From: Syncephalis fuscata
Lineage: Eukaryota; Zoopagomycota; Zoopagomycetes; Zoopagales; Piptocephalidaceae
Assembly (NCBI GenBank): GCA_025786725.1
Contig: JAHLTZ010000139.1
Coordinates: forward strand, 1 to 23,111
Reading direction: 5' to 3'
DNA: 23,111 bases
Part shown: positions 1 through 9,841 of the stretch, piece by piece
Numbering within the stretch: position 1 is the first letter of the stretch
How the letters are laid out: each line of letters starts with the position of its first letter
The notes under the pieces: generated by a model
Database searches by the model: none
Told to the model about the DNA's origin: nothing
What the model saw: the letters and a program-made list of their open reading frames with translations, nothing else
Position numbers and translations under genes: made by a program

Positions 1-963
1 CATACGTAGGCCACCATCATCTGGTCGGCTCTGCTTAATAGGTTTGCCATCAACATCGGTCAAACAAACGGCACCACCATAGTGCGAAAAGTGGTCATGG
101 CCGCCTAGAACCAAATCGACCTCTTTATCGAGCTCACGGGCGCAGACTTGGTCATTAGGTAGACGCATATGTGTCAATGCAATGACAATATCGCATTGAC
201 CACCCTCGGCTGACCTTAGATGATTGGCAAGTTTTTTGCCAATTTCTACGTAGTCACGATACTCGACCGTTGGTGGTAAGCTAATGCATTAATAAGCTAA
301 TGGTTAAAAAAATAAACAGCAACACAGCGACTTACTCTGAAATGGTCTGTAGCCATTCTCTAATGCACATTAATTATTATTAGCTGTGTTGTTATAAATG
401 CTATATTAATATATTGAATCTTACTTTTCAACCAAACCAATAACACCGATCTTTATGCCAGCACGCTCTACAATAATATACTCTTTTCCATTGGCTAGAG
501 GCATATTGGTGCTTGAGTCAAAGACGTTGGAAAGCACCATGGAAAATTGCACAAAGCAGCCAGCTTTTCCAAATTGGCTACACCAAAATCAAAATCCTAT
601 TTATAATATGTAAGTAAAATATTCAATACTGAATATTAGTTAACAGCTTACATGGTTTCCGTAGCAAGCAACATCGATATTTAGTTTATTAACTACTGGC
701 ACCATATGTTTGCCTTTTGTAACGGAAGACTCGATACTGGGATTGAAAAGATCGCCGCTGAATAGAATCAGTGCATTATCCAACGGAGCCTGGCCATCCA
801 CTTGCTCAGTAAATGTACGGGCTTGTTGTAAAGCGGTGTAGAAACGAGCCGCGCCACCGACCGGCTCCTTTGCTTGTTCATCCAAATGATAAACATCGTT
901 GAAATGAACAATACGCAACACCGTCTCTCCGTGCTCGTTGGTCCAGCTGTTATCGGCGGTCAT
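1..963 (-). CDS. 5'-nucleotidase / calcineurin-like metallophosphoesterase, 5' part, with a 1-nt frameshift
   Basis: The gene starts at the ATG at 963-961 (A at -3) and leaves the window at base 1. Exons read as 652-963, 425-596, 336-359 (only 24 nt) and 1-280, with introns of 55, 65 and 55 nt bounded by GTAAG and TAG. The product shows the ordered metal-site motifs of the UshA/5'-nucleotidase branch of metallophosphoesterases: HFNDVYHLDE near residue 20, LFSGDLF near 70, CYGNHDFDFG across the first intron, ALTHMRLPND, and LGGHDHF in the last exon. By family it should hydrolyse nucleotide or related phosphate esters with two metal ions. No signal peptide is visible, so a cytosolic location is likely. 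In exon 2 the family motif NFPW-x-LSN is split: NFPW is in one frame and VLSNVFD in the next, around 541. One base appears to be missing. The gene is either a damaged allele or carries a sequence error. The C-terminal nucleotidase domain is outside the window. Confidence 0.85.
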
Positions 964-2312
964 AGTGGCTATGTGAAGGGTGCTAATTCTTTACAGGTGA
1001 ATAGGATGAATGAGTGTGCGTATACGTACACGTATACACGTAGAGGATAGGTATGCACGCGCATGCCTACAAAGGAATGTGGCTGTTCTTGGAAATCCAA
1101 ACTAGTTTCGATAGCACCATTGTACTACTTAGTCTTATGGGTCCAGTGTTAGTTTGTTTGCTATTTTTATATTTACATATATATTAATGCATCACTGTTC
1201 AAACACAGCTTAGTTGATCCAACTCATTAATTGCAGTCTTTTGTTTTAAAACTGGTGTTGAGCAGCATATTTTATTAAATACAAATGTTGTAAAACACGA
1301 AATAAAATACAGCTGCTAATTATAAGCAGGTTGCGGAATTACTCATTAATTGTAGATAATGCTATTTAAATTACACTTACCACATTTGGTAATTATAAAT
1401 TATCTAAATCTTCCCACAGTTAGAATTGTAATATATGCATTTTTTACCATATTCCAGACCTTATTTTCTACATAAATAGAGAATAGCTATTTAATTAGCT
1501 ACTTTTTATTCGCAATAACGTACAGATAAGTTGTTTTAATTTATATCTCTACGTATGTATATATTTATAACTGTTATCGTGTTTTCACAGCAATTTTATA
1601 ATTTACTACAAATATATTGTATATTATATGAAAGCAATATTAAAAATATATTAATTAGCAATATTGTTACTGTTCCACAATTACGGTATATTCATAATTA
1701 CATCAAATATGTCACATGATTAACTATTCTACCATATGAATTAGCGATTATATGACACGGCCGAGACATATGGTCCCATGATATTATTTACATACATGCA
1801 AATAGCCACAAGTATACAATAACACAAACAATATTTTATATCTACAATAATACAAGTAATATTTAAGCTATCTTGTTAGTCGGCTTACGTGATTGGCTAT
1901 ACAAACTAATAAGTATCACATGAAGAAAGAAGAACAAGCAAGATGTTTAATTTTATCATTAAATATTATTTAATGTCGACGCGATATTTTTTATATAATT
2001 ACGCATATATTTTTATTATCAAAATAAGCCACTATCATTTATTCTAATCTCAATTTTTAGTTTATATTCAAAAATTTGTCCCAATTTATTTTATTGTCTA
2101 AACGGTGTCAATACGCTGAATGACCACTAATTAGCTGCTCTAACATTTTACATATTTTGTTTGACTAAGGTAAGCTTCTTATTGGCCACGTATTCAAGTA
2201 CTTATTTATAGTGAACCATTATCTCATAACTAATTTTTATTTCAGGTATAAAGTTAAGATTAGATATTGCATAGCCGACTAATTGCTGTGTCTAATTTGC
2301 ATAACAATAGCA
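964..2312. other. AT-rich intergenic DNA upstream of the nucleotidase gene
   Basis: No coding region is seen on either strand. The part next to the nucleotidase start (about 1000-1080) has a near-palindromic run of GTATAC/ACGTAT units at 1018-1045 and is the likely promoter and 5' leader of that gene. The rest is strongly AT-rich with scattered AATAAA/TTTATT words and nothing recognisable. Confidence 0.6.
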
Positions 2313-2996
2313 TTGTTAATAAACATATGTCAACAACTAATAACTGTTGTTAGTTGTTTATCGATAATAGTTAGTGTTGATATTATATATATGTACTATC
2401 CTTGTGATTTAGTAGATTTTTCTAATTGCCTAATGTATTTTTAGGCACACTGTTATAACAATACTGACATAATATCGGAATGCTAGCAATACTATGGTCG
2501 TGAAAAAATAACATTTTTATTTCTAATAGTTATAATTGTAGTAAACATATCTTGAAAAGCCGATAAAGCGCTAGTTTACAGATTTAAACCTTCAATTATC
2601 ATTTCAATTCTATGCCAGTATGCAACCGTATTAAAAGAGCTATTGTAGTGTAATTAGATGATAAAAGGCAATGGAATGCGAATTAAAGGCAATATTAATC
2701 ATTTAATTAATAAAATGTTGTCAGTATGATGTATACCTTTACGTAAAATCAAGCAAATTGCCTAATATTTTGCACAGTTATGCATTTGATATATAAATAA
2801 CTATTGGCAAAGTATACCGTTATTGCATTGTGTGATGATGTAGTAATTGTAGTAATACACTAATAAATGTACAAAAATAGCAGTTTTTAGTCATTCATGG
2901 CATATATACTTGAAATACAGTAAAACGATTATTGGATTCGGGTTCTGCATGCTTAGTTATACCGATTGGTATGATTTATAGAACAACGATTTTTGC
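2313..2996 (+). repeat. Left arm of the foldback element
   Basis: This arm mirrors 3587-4270 on the other strand. Near its outer end (about 2330-2356) it holds its own short palindrome built from AACAACTAATAACTG and its complement, which could form a small hairpin at the arm tip. The inner 266 bp recur at 3065-3330. Confidence 0.85.
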
Positions 2997-3064
2997 AAAA
3001 AAAGTTGGTCAAAAATGCAATTTACGTGTTTTTGATTTACTTAGTAAAGCGTTGATATTACTAC

Positions 3065-3330
3065 GTATACCTTTACGTAAAATCAAGCAAATTGTCTAAT
3101 ATTTTGCGCAGTTATGCATTTGATATATAAATAACTATAGGCAAAGTATACCGTTATTGCATTGTGTGATGATGTAGTAATTGTAGTAATACACTAATAA
3201 ATGTACAAAAATAGCAGTTTTTAGTCATTCATGGCATATATACTTGAAATACAGTAAAACGATTATTGGATTCGGGTTCTGCATGCTTAGTTATACCGAT
3301 TGGTATGATTTATAGAACAACGATTTTTGC
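3065..3330 (+). repeat. Second tandem copy of the inner arm segment
   Basis: The segment from GTATACCTTTACG at 2731 to the TTTTTGCAAAA near 2996 is repeated here at a spacing of 334 bp. The copies differ at a few bases, for example GCCTAAT/GTCTAAT, TGCACA/TGCGCA and TATTGG/TATAGG. This copy, unlike the first, keeps matching the right arm further inward (AAAAGTGGAATTTA...CTGTAAATA), to about 3380. It is therefore probably the original inner end, with the 2731 copy produced by duplication. Confidence 0.8.
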
Positions 3331-3586
3331 AAAAATAATTAGCTAAAAGTGGAATTTACCTGTAAATACTATTAATGAAAACGGTTAAACTTTATAATTT
3401 TAATATAAAAAATAAAATTTGGTATAAAGTAAATTTAAAGTACTTTACAGCACAAAAACAAAACATAATAGCAATTTAGTATACAAAAACATTAATACAC
3501 AGTGGTAATTTATGCTATTGGTATATATATAGCAGATTTTCATTAAAATATTTACAGATAAATTCCACTTTTGACTAACATTTTGT

Positions 3587-4270
3587 GCAAAAATCATTGT
3601 TCCATTTCTTATACCAATCGGTATAACTAAGCATGCAGAACCCGAATCCAATAATCGTTTTACTGTATTTCAAGTATATATGCCATGAATGACTAAAAAC
3701 TGCTATTTTTGTACATTTATTAGTGTATTACTACAATTACTACATCATCACACAATGCAATAACGGTATACTTTGCCAATAGTTATTTATATATCAAATG
3801 CATAACTGTGCAAAATATTAGGCAATTTGCTTGATTTTACGTAAAGGTATACATCATACTGACAACATTTTATTAATTAAATGATTAATATTGCCTTTAA
3901 TTCGCATTCCATTGCCTTTTATCATCTAATTACACTACAATAGCTCTTTTAATACGGTTGCATACTGGCATAGAATTGAAATGATAATTGAAGGTTTAAA
4001 TCTGTAAACTAGCGCTTTATCGGCTTTTCAAGATATGTTTACTACAATTATAACTATTAGAAATAAAAATGTTATTTTTTCACGACCATAGTATTGTTAG
4101 CATTCCGATATTATGTCAGTATTGTTATAACAGTGTGCCTAAAAATACATTAGGCAATTAGAAAAATCTACTAAATCACAAGGATAGTACATATATATAA
4201 TATCAACACTAACTATTATCGATAAACAACTAACAACAGTTATTAGTTGTTGACATGTGTTTATTAACAA
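3587..4270 (-). repeat. Right arm of the foldback element
   Basis: This is the reverse complement of 2313-2996, nearly identical in its outer 660 bp. It lacks the duplicated 334-bp unit found on the left. Similarity to the second left copy continues inward to about 3540. Confidence 0.85.
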
Positions 4271-5062
4271 GAGCCAACAATTTTGCGTTAATGATTAAAT
4301 AGTACAAATTATTTAGGTTCTAATAGTTTTGGTCACTGAAAAGTAATAGCTCTATTCAATATTAATAAAATAATAATTTTTTCTAGTTTAATCTTATTTT
4401 TACTCAGTGGCATACATGCTATTCAATTTACTATAGTCAAGCTGTGCTAACTAATGATCAATAAAAAATAAGTTTATTATTGAATTAATACGACTAAACA
4501 ACAAATTGTATTCTAAGCATTAGATAAGCGTTAATAAGCATTATAAATTAACGTTACAAGATAATTTCAAAATAAAGTATTGCTTGGCCATTTAAGTCGC
4601 AGTTTCTAAAAGTAAAACCGTAACACCATGTTTAGCTTTTATACGATATTTTGCAATACGGATTTCTGTAACTGCTTGTTTCCATATATCAAAAATAAAA
4701 TTTAACGAATGAGTTATTTGTCTATATACCGTATTTGTACGAGGGCAATACATTCTACTACAACAATACACATACAAATAGTATTTCTACTTAGTTTAAG
4801 TCTAGTATATACTTTGCGGTCATGCATTTTATTTACTCGTCTAATAATAACAAATAATATGGCAGAATAGTTGGTATAAATTTGTAATAATTTACATAAA
4901 CAATAAAATGTCTTTTGTTCTATCCAACATAACATAAAAAAACAATAGCGTTATTATTAACGAATTAAAATATAATATATCATTATTATTACACCAATAC
5001 TAATAAAAGTTTAGAAATAGGTAATCAGCTGATTTACTAAAAAAACGATTTAAGCTCATAGC
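4271..5062. other. AT-rich intergenic DNA, 3' side of glyoxalase II
   Basis: No coding region is supported. Short reading frames here are AT-rich and show no protein-like composition. The part next to 5062 should hold the 3' untranslated region and polyadenylation site of the glyoxalase II gene, but I could not single out one signal among many TTTATT words. Confidence 0.55.
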
Positions 5063-6340
5063 TTAGCCACGAAAATTGTTTTTCATTTCGCGTAATTGAG
5101 CCATAACATTTACCAAAGAGGTTTGACCTGTTGCTTTTTGTAAAGCCATCTCTCTATAATAGACCATTAATAACACCATTCAACTCTATATTACTAATTA
5201 CTTACTGAGTGCGCATAAATGGATTGCAAGCCAGTTCTGATGCAATGGTGCTTGGTACGGTACAATCGTGCTTTTGCGCAAAACTCAATTTCTCCTATTA
5301 ATAGCGATTAGTTTATGTTATATAAATGGTAAATCAACCTACTTGAAGTGCTTTATTATCCGGATCGACAGAAATAGCAAACTATCATAATTTGTTTGTA
5401 TTATTTTCATACCCACTTATTATTGTACCCACTTTAAGATTGGCAAGTGTATATTCATGGCCGCAGTACACCTTTGTATCCTCTGGCAATGCAGCTAACT
5501 TGCCCAAAGAAGAAAGCATTTGTTCTGCCGTACCTTCAAAGAATCGACCACAACCGCCAATAAATAGCGTATCACCGGTGAAAACAACACGCTGATGCTC
5601 TTCATCTGCAGCCGAAGGATCGACAACATAATAGCAAATATGACCAGTAGTATGGCAAGGCGTTGCTATAGCGCGTACCTTTAATTGACCAATCTACATC
5701 GAATAAAACAGATGCCGTAGTGGTGTTAATAAGCCACACAATAGATTTGTATCAATCTAACTTACTGTAAATTCATCACCATCGCCAACATGATGGTTAA
5801 GAGCAGCAATACGATCATCGCCACCAAATACACGCAGATCTGGCCGCTCTTTAAAGATCGTCCCGTTTCCACCCGAATGATCTCTATTACATTAGCATTA
5901 AAATTAATACAATTTATTAATCAAAGCATCAACTTACAGGTGATGATGCGTTGTAAGTACCGTTGTAAGCTTGCATTCATGTCGCTCAACCGCAGCTAGT
6001 AAACGCTCTGGCTGTACAGGATCAATGACCGCCGCTATCTATCTATTAATAAAGCTACTTTTAAGCAGCAATAGTAATCTTTACCCTCTTGCGTCACTGG
6101 ATCAATTAGTAGGTAGGCATAGTTGTCGCCTAAACAAGGTACAGGTTCTACCTTCATAATGCGTGTTGTGTTTGTTGAATAAGCGTAGTGCCGAGTACTA
6201 AAAGACCACCTAGTATTGGCTACAAGTGATTGCTTGCGTAGTAACCTAAAGCGACAATAAAGTGGAATCATGAACAAATAAGCAATGTGGTGATCACGTC
6301 TAGTTTCATCAAGGCGACTTTCTTTAAACAGCCAATTCAT
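5063..6340 (-). CDS. GLO2: Glyoxalase II (hydroxyacylglutathione hydrolase), with optional mitochondrial presequence
   Basis: Seven exons join in frame: 6085-6340, 5938-6034, 5766-5883, 5433-5693, 5343-5381, 5206-5294 and 5063-5153 (stop TAA). Introns are 48-61 nt. The enzyme hydrolyses S-D-lactoylglutathione to D-lactate and glutathione, the second step of methylglyoxal detoxification. Metal-binding signatures of the metallo-beta-lactamase fold are complete: TTHHHLDHSGGN, the later His in CHTTGH, Asp in GDTLF, and His in YCGHEYT. Starting at MKVEPVPC (6157) gives 255 residues, the usual cytosolic size, and that ATG has A at -3. Upstream in-frame ATGs at 6340 and 6271 have T at -3. They add 61 or 38 residues; the 38-residue version is Arg/Ser-rich with no acidic residue, like a mitochondrial presequence. 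The GTGGGT donor of intron 4 is unusual but is fixed by homology (LANLK then FAISVDP). Confidence 0.95.
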
Positions 6341-6820
6341 TGATACAGTTATTTGGTATAATCATACACTATTAGCAGTATCCATCTATTACTAGCATTA
6401 CAAGTAAAAGCCTATGTATTTTTATTAAATGGGTTATTCTATTCATTTAGAACGCTGTGGCGGACCTTTAAGCCACTGTCATAGCCTTGTCAATGCGATA
6501 TACGGCAATCATGGTGGGTGGATTCGTTGGTTGGTTGTGGGACCGTTTTTGACTGATCCGCTTAAGCACAAGCCATCATGTGTTCTACACCACTACTATT
6601 GCTGCCTATGCCGAAATAGCAATAGTATCGCCGACAAGACCAAGTTGATGGGGATGCGGATAAATACATTCACAGACTATACAAGTGACAGGAATGGTGG
6701 CTTTATATAGAGATATAGCCATTTCTATAGGTATCTATCGGCCAGATTCGGACGAGAAGTGAGAGAAACGACCTTGTCGCCACACCACACTCATTCACTC
6801 ACACCACACTCACAATAGCA

Positions 6821-6945
6821 CTTACACACACACACACACTTGCCCATCCTATTGTGGATATCACTATTTCCCATTGATACACACACACACACACACAGAA
6901 TAAAGTGGTCAACCTTTTCTCATTCCTCCCACACACACACAAATA
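6821..6945 (+). repeat. Clustered (CA)n microsatellites
   Basis: Three CA runs occur at about 6823-6839, 6879-6897 and 6930-6941, in a stretch also rich in CACACCACACTCA words. They are simple-sequence repeats in the divergent promoter region. Confidence 0.9.
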
Positions 6946-7499
6946 TATTTGTTCTCTATTACAGATCGATATCACTTTTCTTTCCCATATTGTTCTTTCT
7001 TCAACACAGTTCTACCTGGTTAATGATACTTGTTCAAAGGAACAAACTATCACTACTATCACACCATCATTCATTAGTATCGCTTTAACTATTGAATCTA
7101 CATCAAGTATCACTTTTAACCAATTGATTGAGTGACTGTGTTCATCAAGTGCAGTGACTGTGTTCATTAAAGACTTGTAGCTAGCCTCACATACGATTTT
7201 GACCGCCATCACACTGTTTTGTTTAATTCAACGGTAAGTTAAAGAAGTCTAGACACTGGTATAGACCATCTATTGTCAATATCAAACTCTTTATTATTTG
7301 TTATTATTCTATTATATTATGGTTATACTGTTTGTTTCAAAATGCTGTCAAGGTAGTTTTGGTCAGACTTACTAAAGCTTGCTTCTCCATGTTTAGCTTT
7401 ACAACTTGATAAGCTGGGACGCATGCTATTGCGACATGGACGCACTTCTCCCTTTTGTATCATCTTTGTAGCATGCGTATATTGTTGTGTGTAGACATT

Positions 7500-8100
7500 G
7501 ATATCTATGTGTGTGTTTGTGTGTGTGCACGTAGAATGTGCGGGGATATGACAATGGCCATAACACCACGTCCATGCTGCAGCACCTCAGACCAACACTC
7601 CTAAGCATGGCATAGCATAGCATAGGAGAGAGTGAACGAGGTACAGGGTGGTTGGTGTGATCATAGTTGTTGCCACCAGTTGTCATAATATGAATGATAA
7701 TAGAATAATAGCAACCATTTATATCATAACAATAATACTATATAGTTTATATGACCTCTATTTCCCCTTTTTGTTGTCCATCTCCTTGTCATAATGGTCG
7801 ATAGAAGGGCCGTAGAGGATGAGTGGTGTCTATTATGTATGTAGTATGTATGTAGGTGTAGGTGTGTGTGTATGGTCTCGCCTTTTGTTCTTATGCCAAC
7901 AATACTTGCACGCTTTTTTGTTAATGGTGTGACGATGTCTCGTAGAATGTGATCCCCTTTTTCTTCAATCCATCAATTAATGTGTGTGTGTGTGTAAGTC
8001 ATGGCTTGCATGCGATATGACACATACACATACCATACACATACACATATACACCTATAGACACACATACACATATAGATAGATAGACACATTAGTAGAT
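7500..8100 (+). repeat. Dispersed GT/CA and TAGA/ATAC simple repeats
   Basis: GT runs lie near 7509-7528, 7858-7872 and 7981-7995. They are followed by ACACATACACATA and AGATAGATAGA units at about 8020-8105. These are simple-sequence DNA, with no gene seen. Confidence 0.8.
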
Positions 8101-8971
8101 AGATACCCTCATTCTATTTGGCACACCGTCTATCTCGTGGTCCTATGATGACCTACCATTGGATTTGTTGTATTGTGTTAATAACATACACTTTGTATTC
8201 AATGTATCATGATGTAAACGAGAACATTGCTCGCGCTCTTTACGACTACCATCCTTGAAGGGAGTTTCTATGACCTATTTTGGTTGACGACCTGTTATTC
8301 CTCTAAATGATGATGATATGATCGCACACTTACCACGACTACTCTCATTCTCACTACATCCCATTCACACTCTATTCCTTGTCCTCTCTTATCTACTCTC
8401 CTCTCTTTCTCCTCACACACAAACTCAATATTTACCACTCACTCACAGACGGCTTTTTCTTTCCGTTCTTATTTCATTCCCGCTTTTCAATTCTCTTCTC
8501 CTTCTTTTAACTACTACAACACTCTTTGCACTCGTTGTTGCACCCGGCCTGGTTGTTATAGGTGCTTGTTCTCTCTTACTACCACTACCACGCACTCACT
8601 CACTCTCTGTCTGTCTGTCTCGTGTCGCTGTTCATTTCTTTGCTTTGCTTTGCTCTGCCATATTGGTTTGCTTTATTCATTTCATTTCATTCACTTGTTC
8701 TTTCACCGGCTTTGTGTTTTACGCATACAATAGTAGTGCCAATTGTCGTCGTTTAGCGTGCTTAAAATACATTACGCTTTTACTTTTCGTTCAATTCATC
8801 TCCGTTGTGTTACTGTCTTTGTTTCGCCACCCACCTTCTTCTATTGTTTGGTCGCTTGTCTTCAATCTTGACTAACCAGTCCTTTTCGCCGTTGTACTAC
8901 AGATTATACTGATTCGCACGACTTTGCTGTGTTTTGCCATCCCCCGTTATACACCGTGTCCGTCTTTCAAT

Positions 8972-9841
8972 ATGCTTAAAGAAATCACCGTTGCCATCGA
9001 GTTCTTTGCTCGTATCTTCCGTCTACAGCCACAGACACAGCAGTATGATGCGTTTGCTGCCCGCGCTTAGACCTCATTACAAGAACGATGTGAAGGTCGC
9101 TGGCATCCGACGCTGCACTCTGCTCATCGTGCAGTAACTATTTTTGGCGGTGTCGCCGACCAAGCATTGTTGGCTGCATTACGGGTGGCCGGTCTTGCCG
9201 ATGATTTGGACAAACTATCAGAGTGTGTCCCTAAAGAGTTGGTCGTTTGGGTAGATCCAGGTGAGGTGGCCTTCCGTATCGGTGATCGTGGTCAGCCGTC
9301 GACCCTTTACAAGGAGAATAGCCATGGTAGTGACTCAGACTCAGATAGCGGCATTTCTGAGGGAAGTGATTTTATGAGCTGTCGTTCACCGTCCCCAACG
9401 AGTAATAGTCTCGGCTATTCGCCACCTCCTTCTCGCGCTGTACGCATCACAGCTCCTGGATCTGCCCCAACGATCCAGGCACCCGTTTCAAACGGTACAA
9501 AGCCGGCTGCACTTTCTCCACTTGGACAGGCCGTCATGAATGCATCACGATCACATGCGCAAATGTATAATCCCATTGCTGCCGCTGCCTCAGTAAATGC
9601 ATTTTCACAACAGCAACAGCAGCAACAGCATTTTATTCAACAACAGCAACAGCTATTTCATCATCAACAGCTAATGCAGCAACAGCAGCAGCAACAGCAG
9701 TTTTATCATGCTCAGCAGTCGCAGTTCCGTCGTCATCACCACCAGCATCAGCATGCTATGATGATGAATAGTGTCCAGCAGCAACGCCCGCGTGCCAACA
9801 GTCCAACAAAGTCTATGGTACGCTATGTTGAGGCTCGCTAA
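8972..9841 (+). CDS. BTG/Tob family anti-proliferative protein, with in-frame TAG in the BTG domain
   Basis: Read through from ATG 8972 to TAA 9841, this is a single uninterrupted frame of 289 codons except for one TAG at 9068-9070 (codon 33). The N-terminus MLKEITVAIEFFARIF aligns with the start of animal Tob/BTG proteins. Box A is weak (LQERCEGRWHP, codons 36-46) and box B is strong (VPKELVVWVDPGEVAFRIGD, about codons 86-105, then STLY). By family this domain binds the Caf1/Pop2 deadenylase of the CCR4-NOT complex and promotes mRNA deadenylation. After the domain comes an acidic Ser/Asp stretch, a Ser/Pro-rich linker, and a tail of Gln and His runs (codons ~205-270), suggesting a disordered region. 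My recalled comparison with Tob needs no gap across the TAG, so the stop replaces one residue rather than marking a missed intron. Either the gene is inactivated, the base is wrong, or the stop is read through. Confidence 0.8.

Larger units (their letters stand above)
2313..4270. repeat. Large foldback (inverted-repeat) element
   Basis: The left arm from 2313 and the right arm ending at 4270 are reverse complements. Position p on the left pairs with 6583-p on the right with no gaps as far as about 2972/3611. I noticed only isolated mismatches (for example CATATG versus CACATG near the tips, and one near 2483/4100). The tips read TTGTTAATAAAC and its complement. Further in, the match weakens but continues. 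The left arm carries an extra tandem copy of its inner part (see the separate entry), and a spacer of about 160 bp at roughly 3380-3540 is single copy. No credible transposase reading frame is present, so this looks like a non-autonomous foldback/MITE-like transposon or a recent inverted duplication. No clear target-site duplication is seen: the flanks are ...AATAGCA and GAGCCA.... Confidence 0.85.
6341..8971. promoter_or_regulatory. Divergent promoter and long leader region between GLO2 and the BTG gene
   Basis: About 2.6 kb with no convincing protein. It holds CA/GT microsatellites (entered separately) and, from about 8320 to 8900, a strongly pyrimidine-rich plus strand. A strong donor-like GTAAGT at 7234 and a pyrimidine-rich acceptor ending CTACAG at 8902 could bound a 1.67-kb intron in the 5' leader of the BTG gene; this is inference. 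The 185-codon open frame at 8318-8875 is Leu/Ser/Phe/His-rich, as expected from CT-rich DNA, and I do not call it a gene. Confidence 0.5.

Noticed and set aside
3445-3651. A small open frame inside the foldback element as a possible transposase remnant
   Set aside because: Only 68 codons, low complexity, with no catalytic motif. Half of it is just the arm sequence.
6429-6710. A 93-codon open frame downstream of the GLO2 start region
   Set aside because: It has no recognisable motif, lies in a promoter region, and has no supporting splice or neighbour context.
8318-8875. A 185-codon open frame rich in Leu, Ser and Phe, looking like a membrane protein
   Set aside because: Its composition follows directly from CT-rich DNA, another frame is also open there, and no motif or homology is visible.
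9010-9070. A 58-nt intron (GTATCT to CTTAG) removing the TAG from the BTG gene
   Set aside because: It would shift the downstream frame and delete residues that align with the BTG domain.
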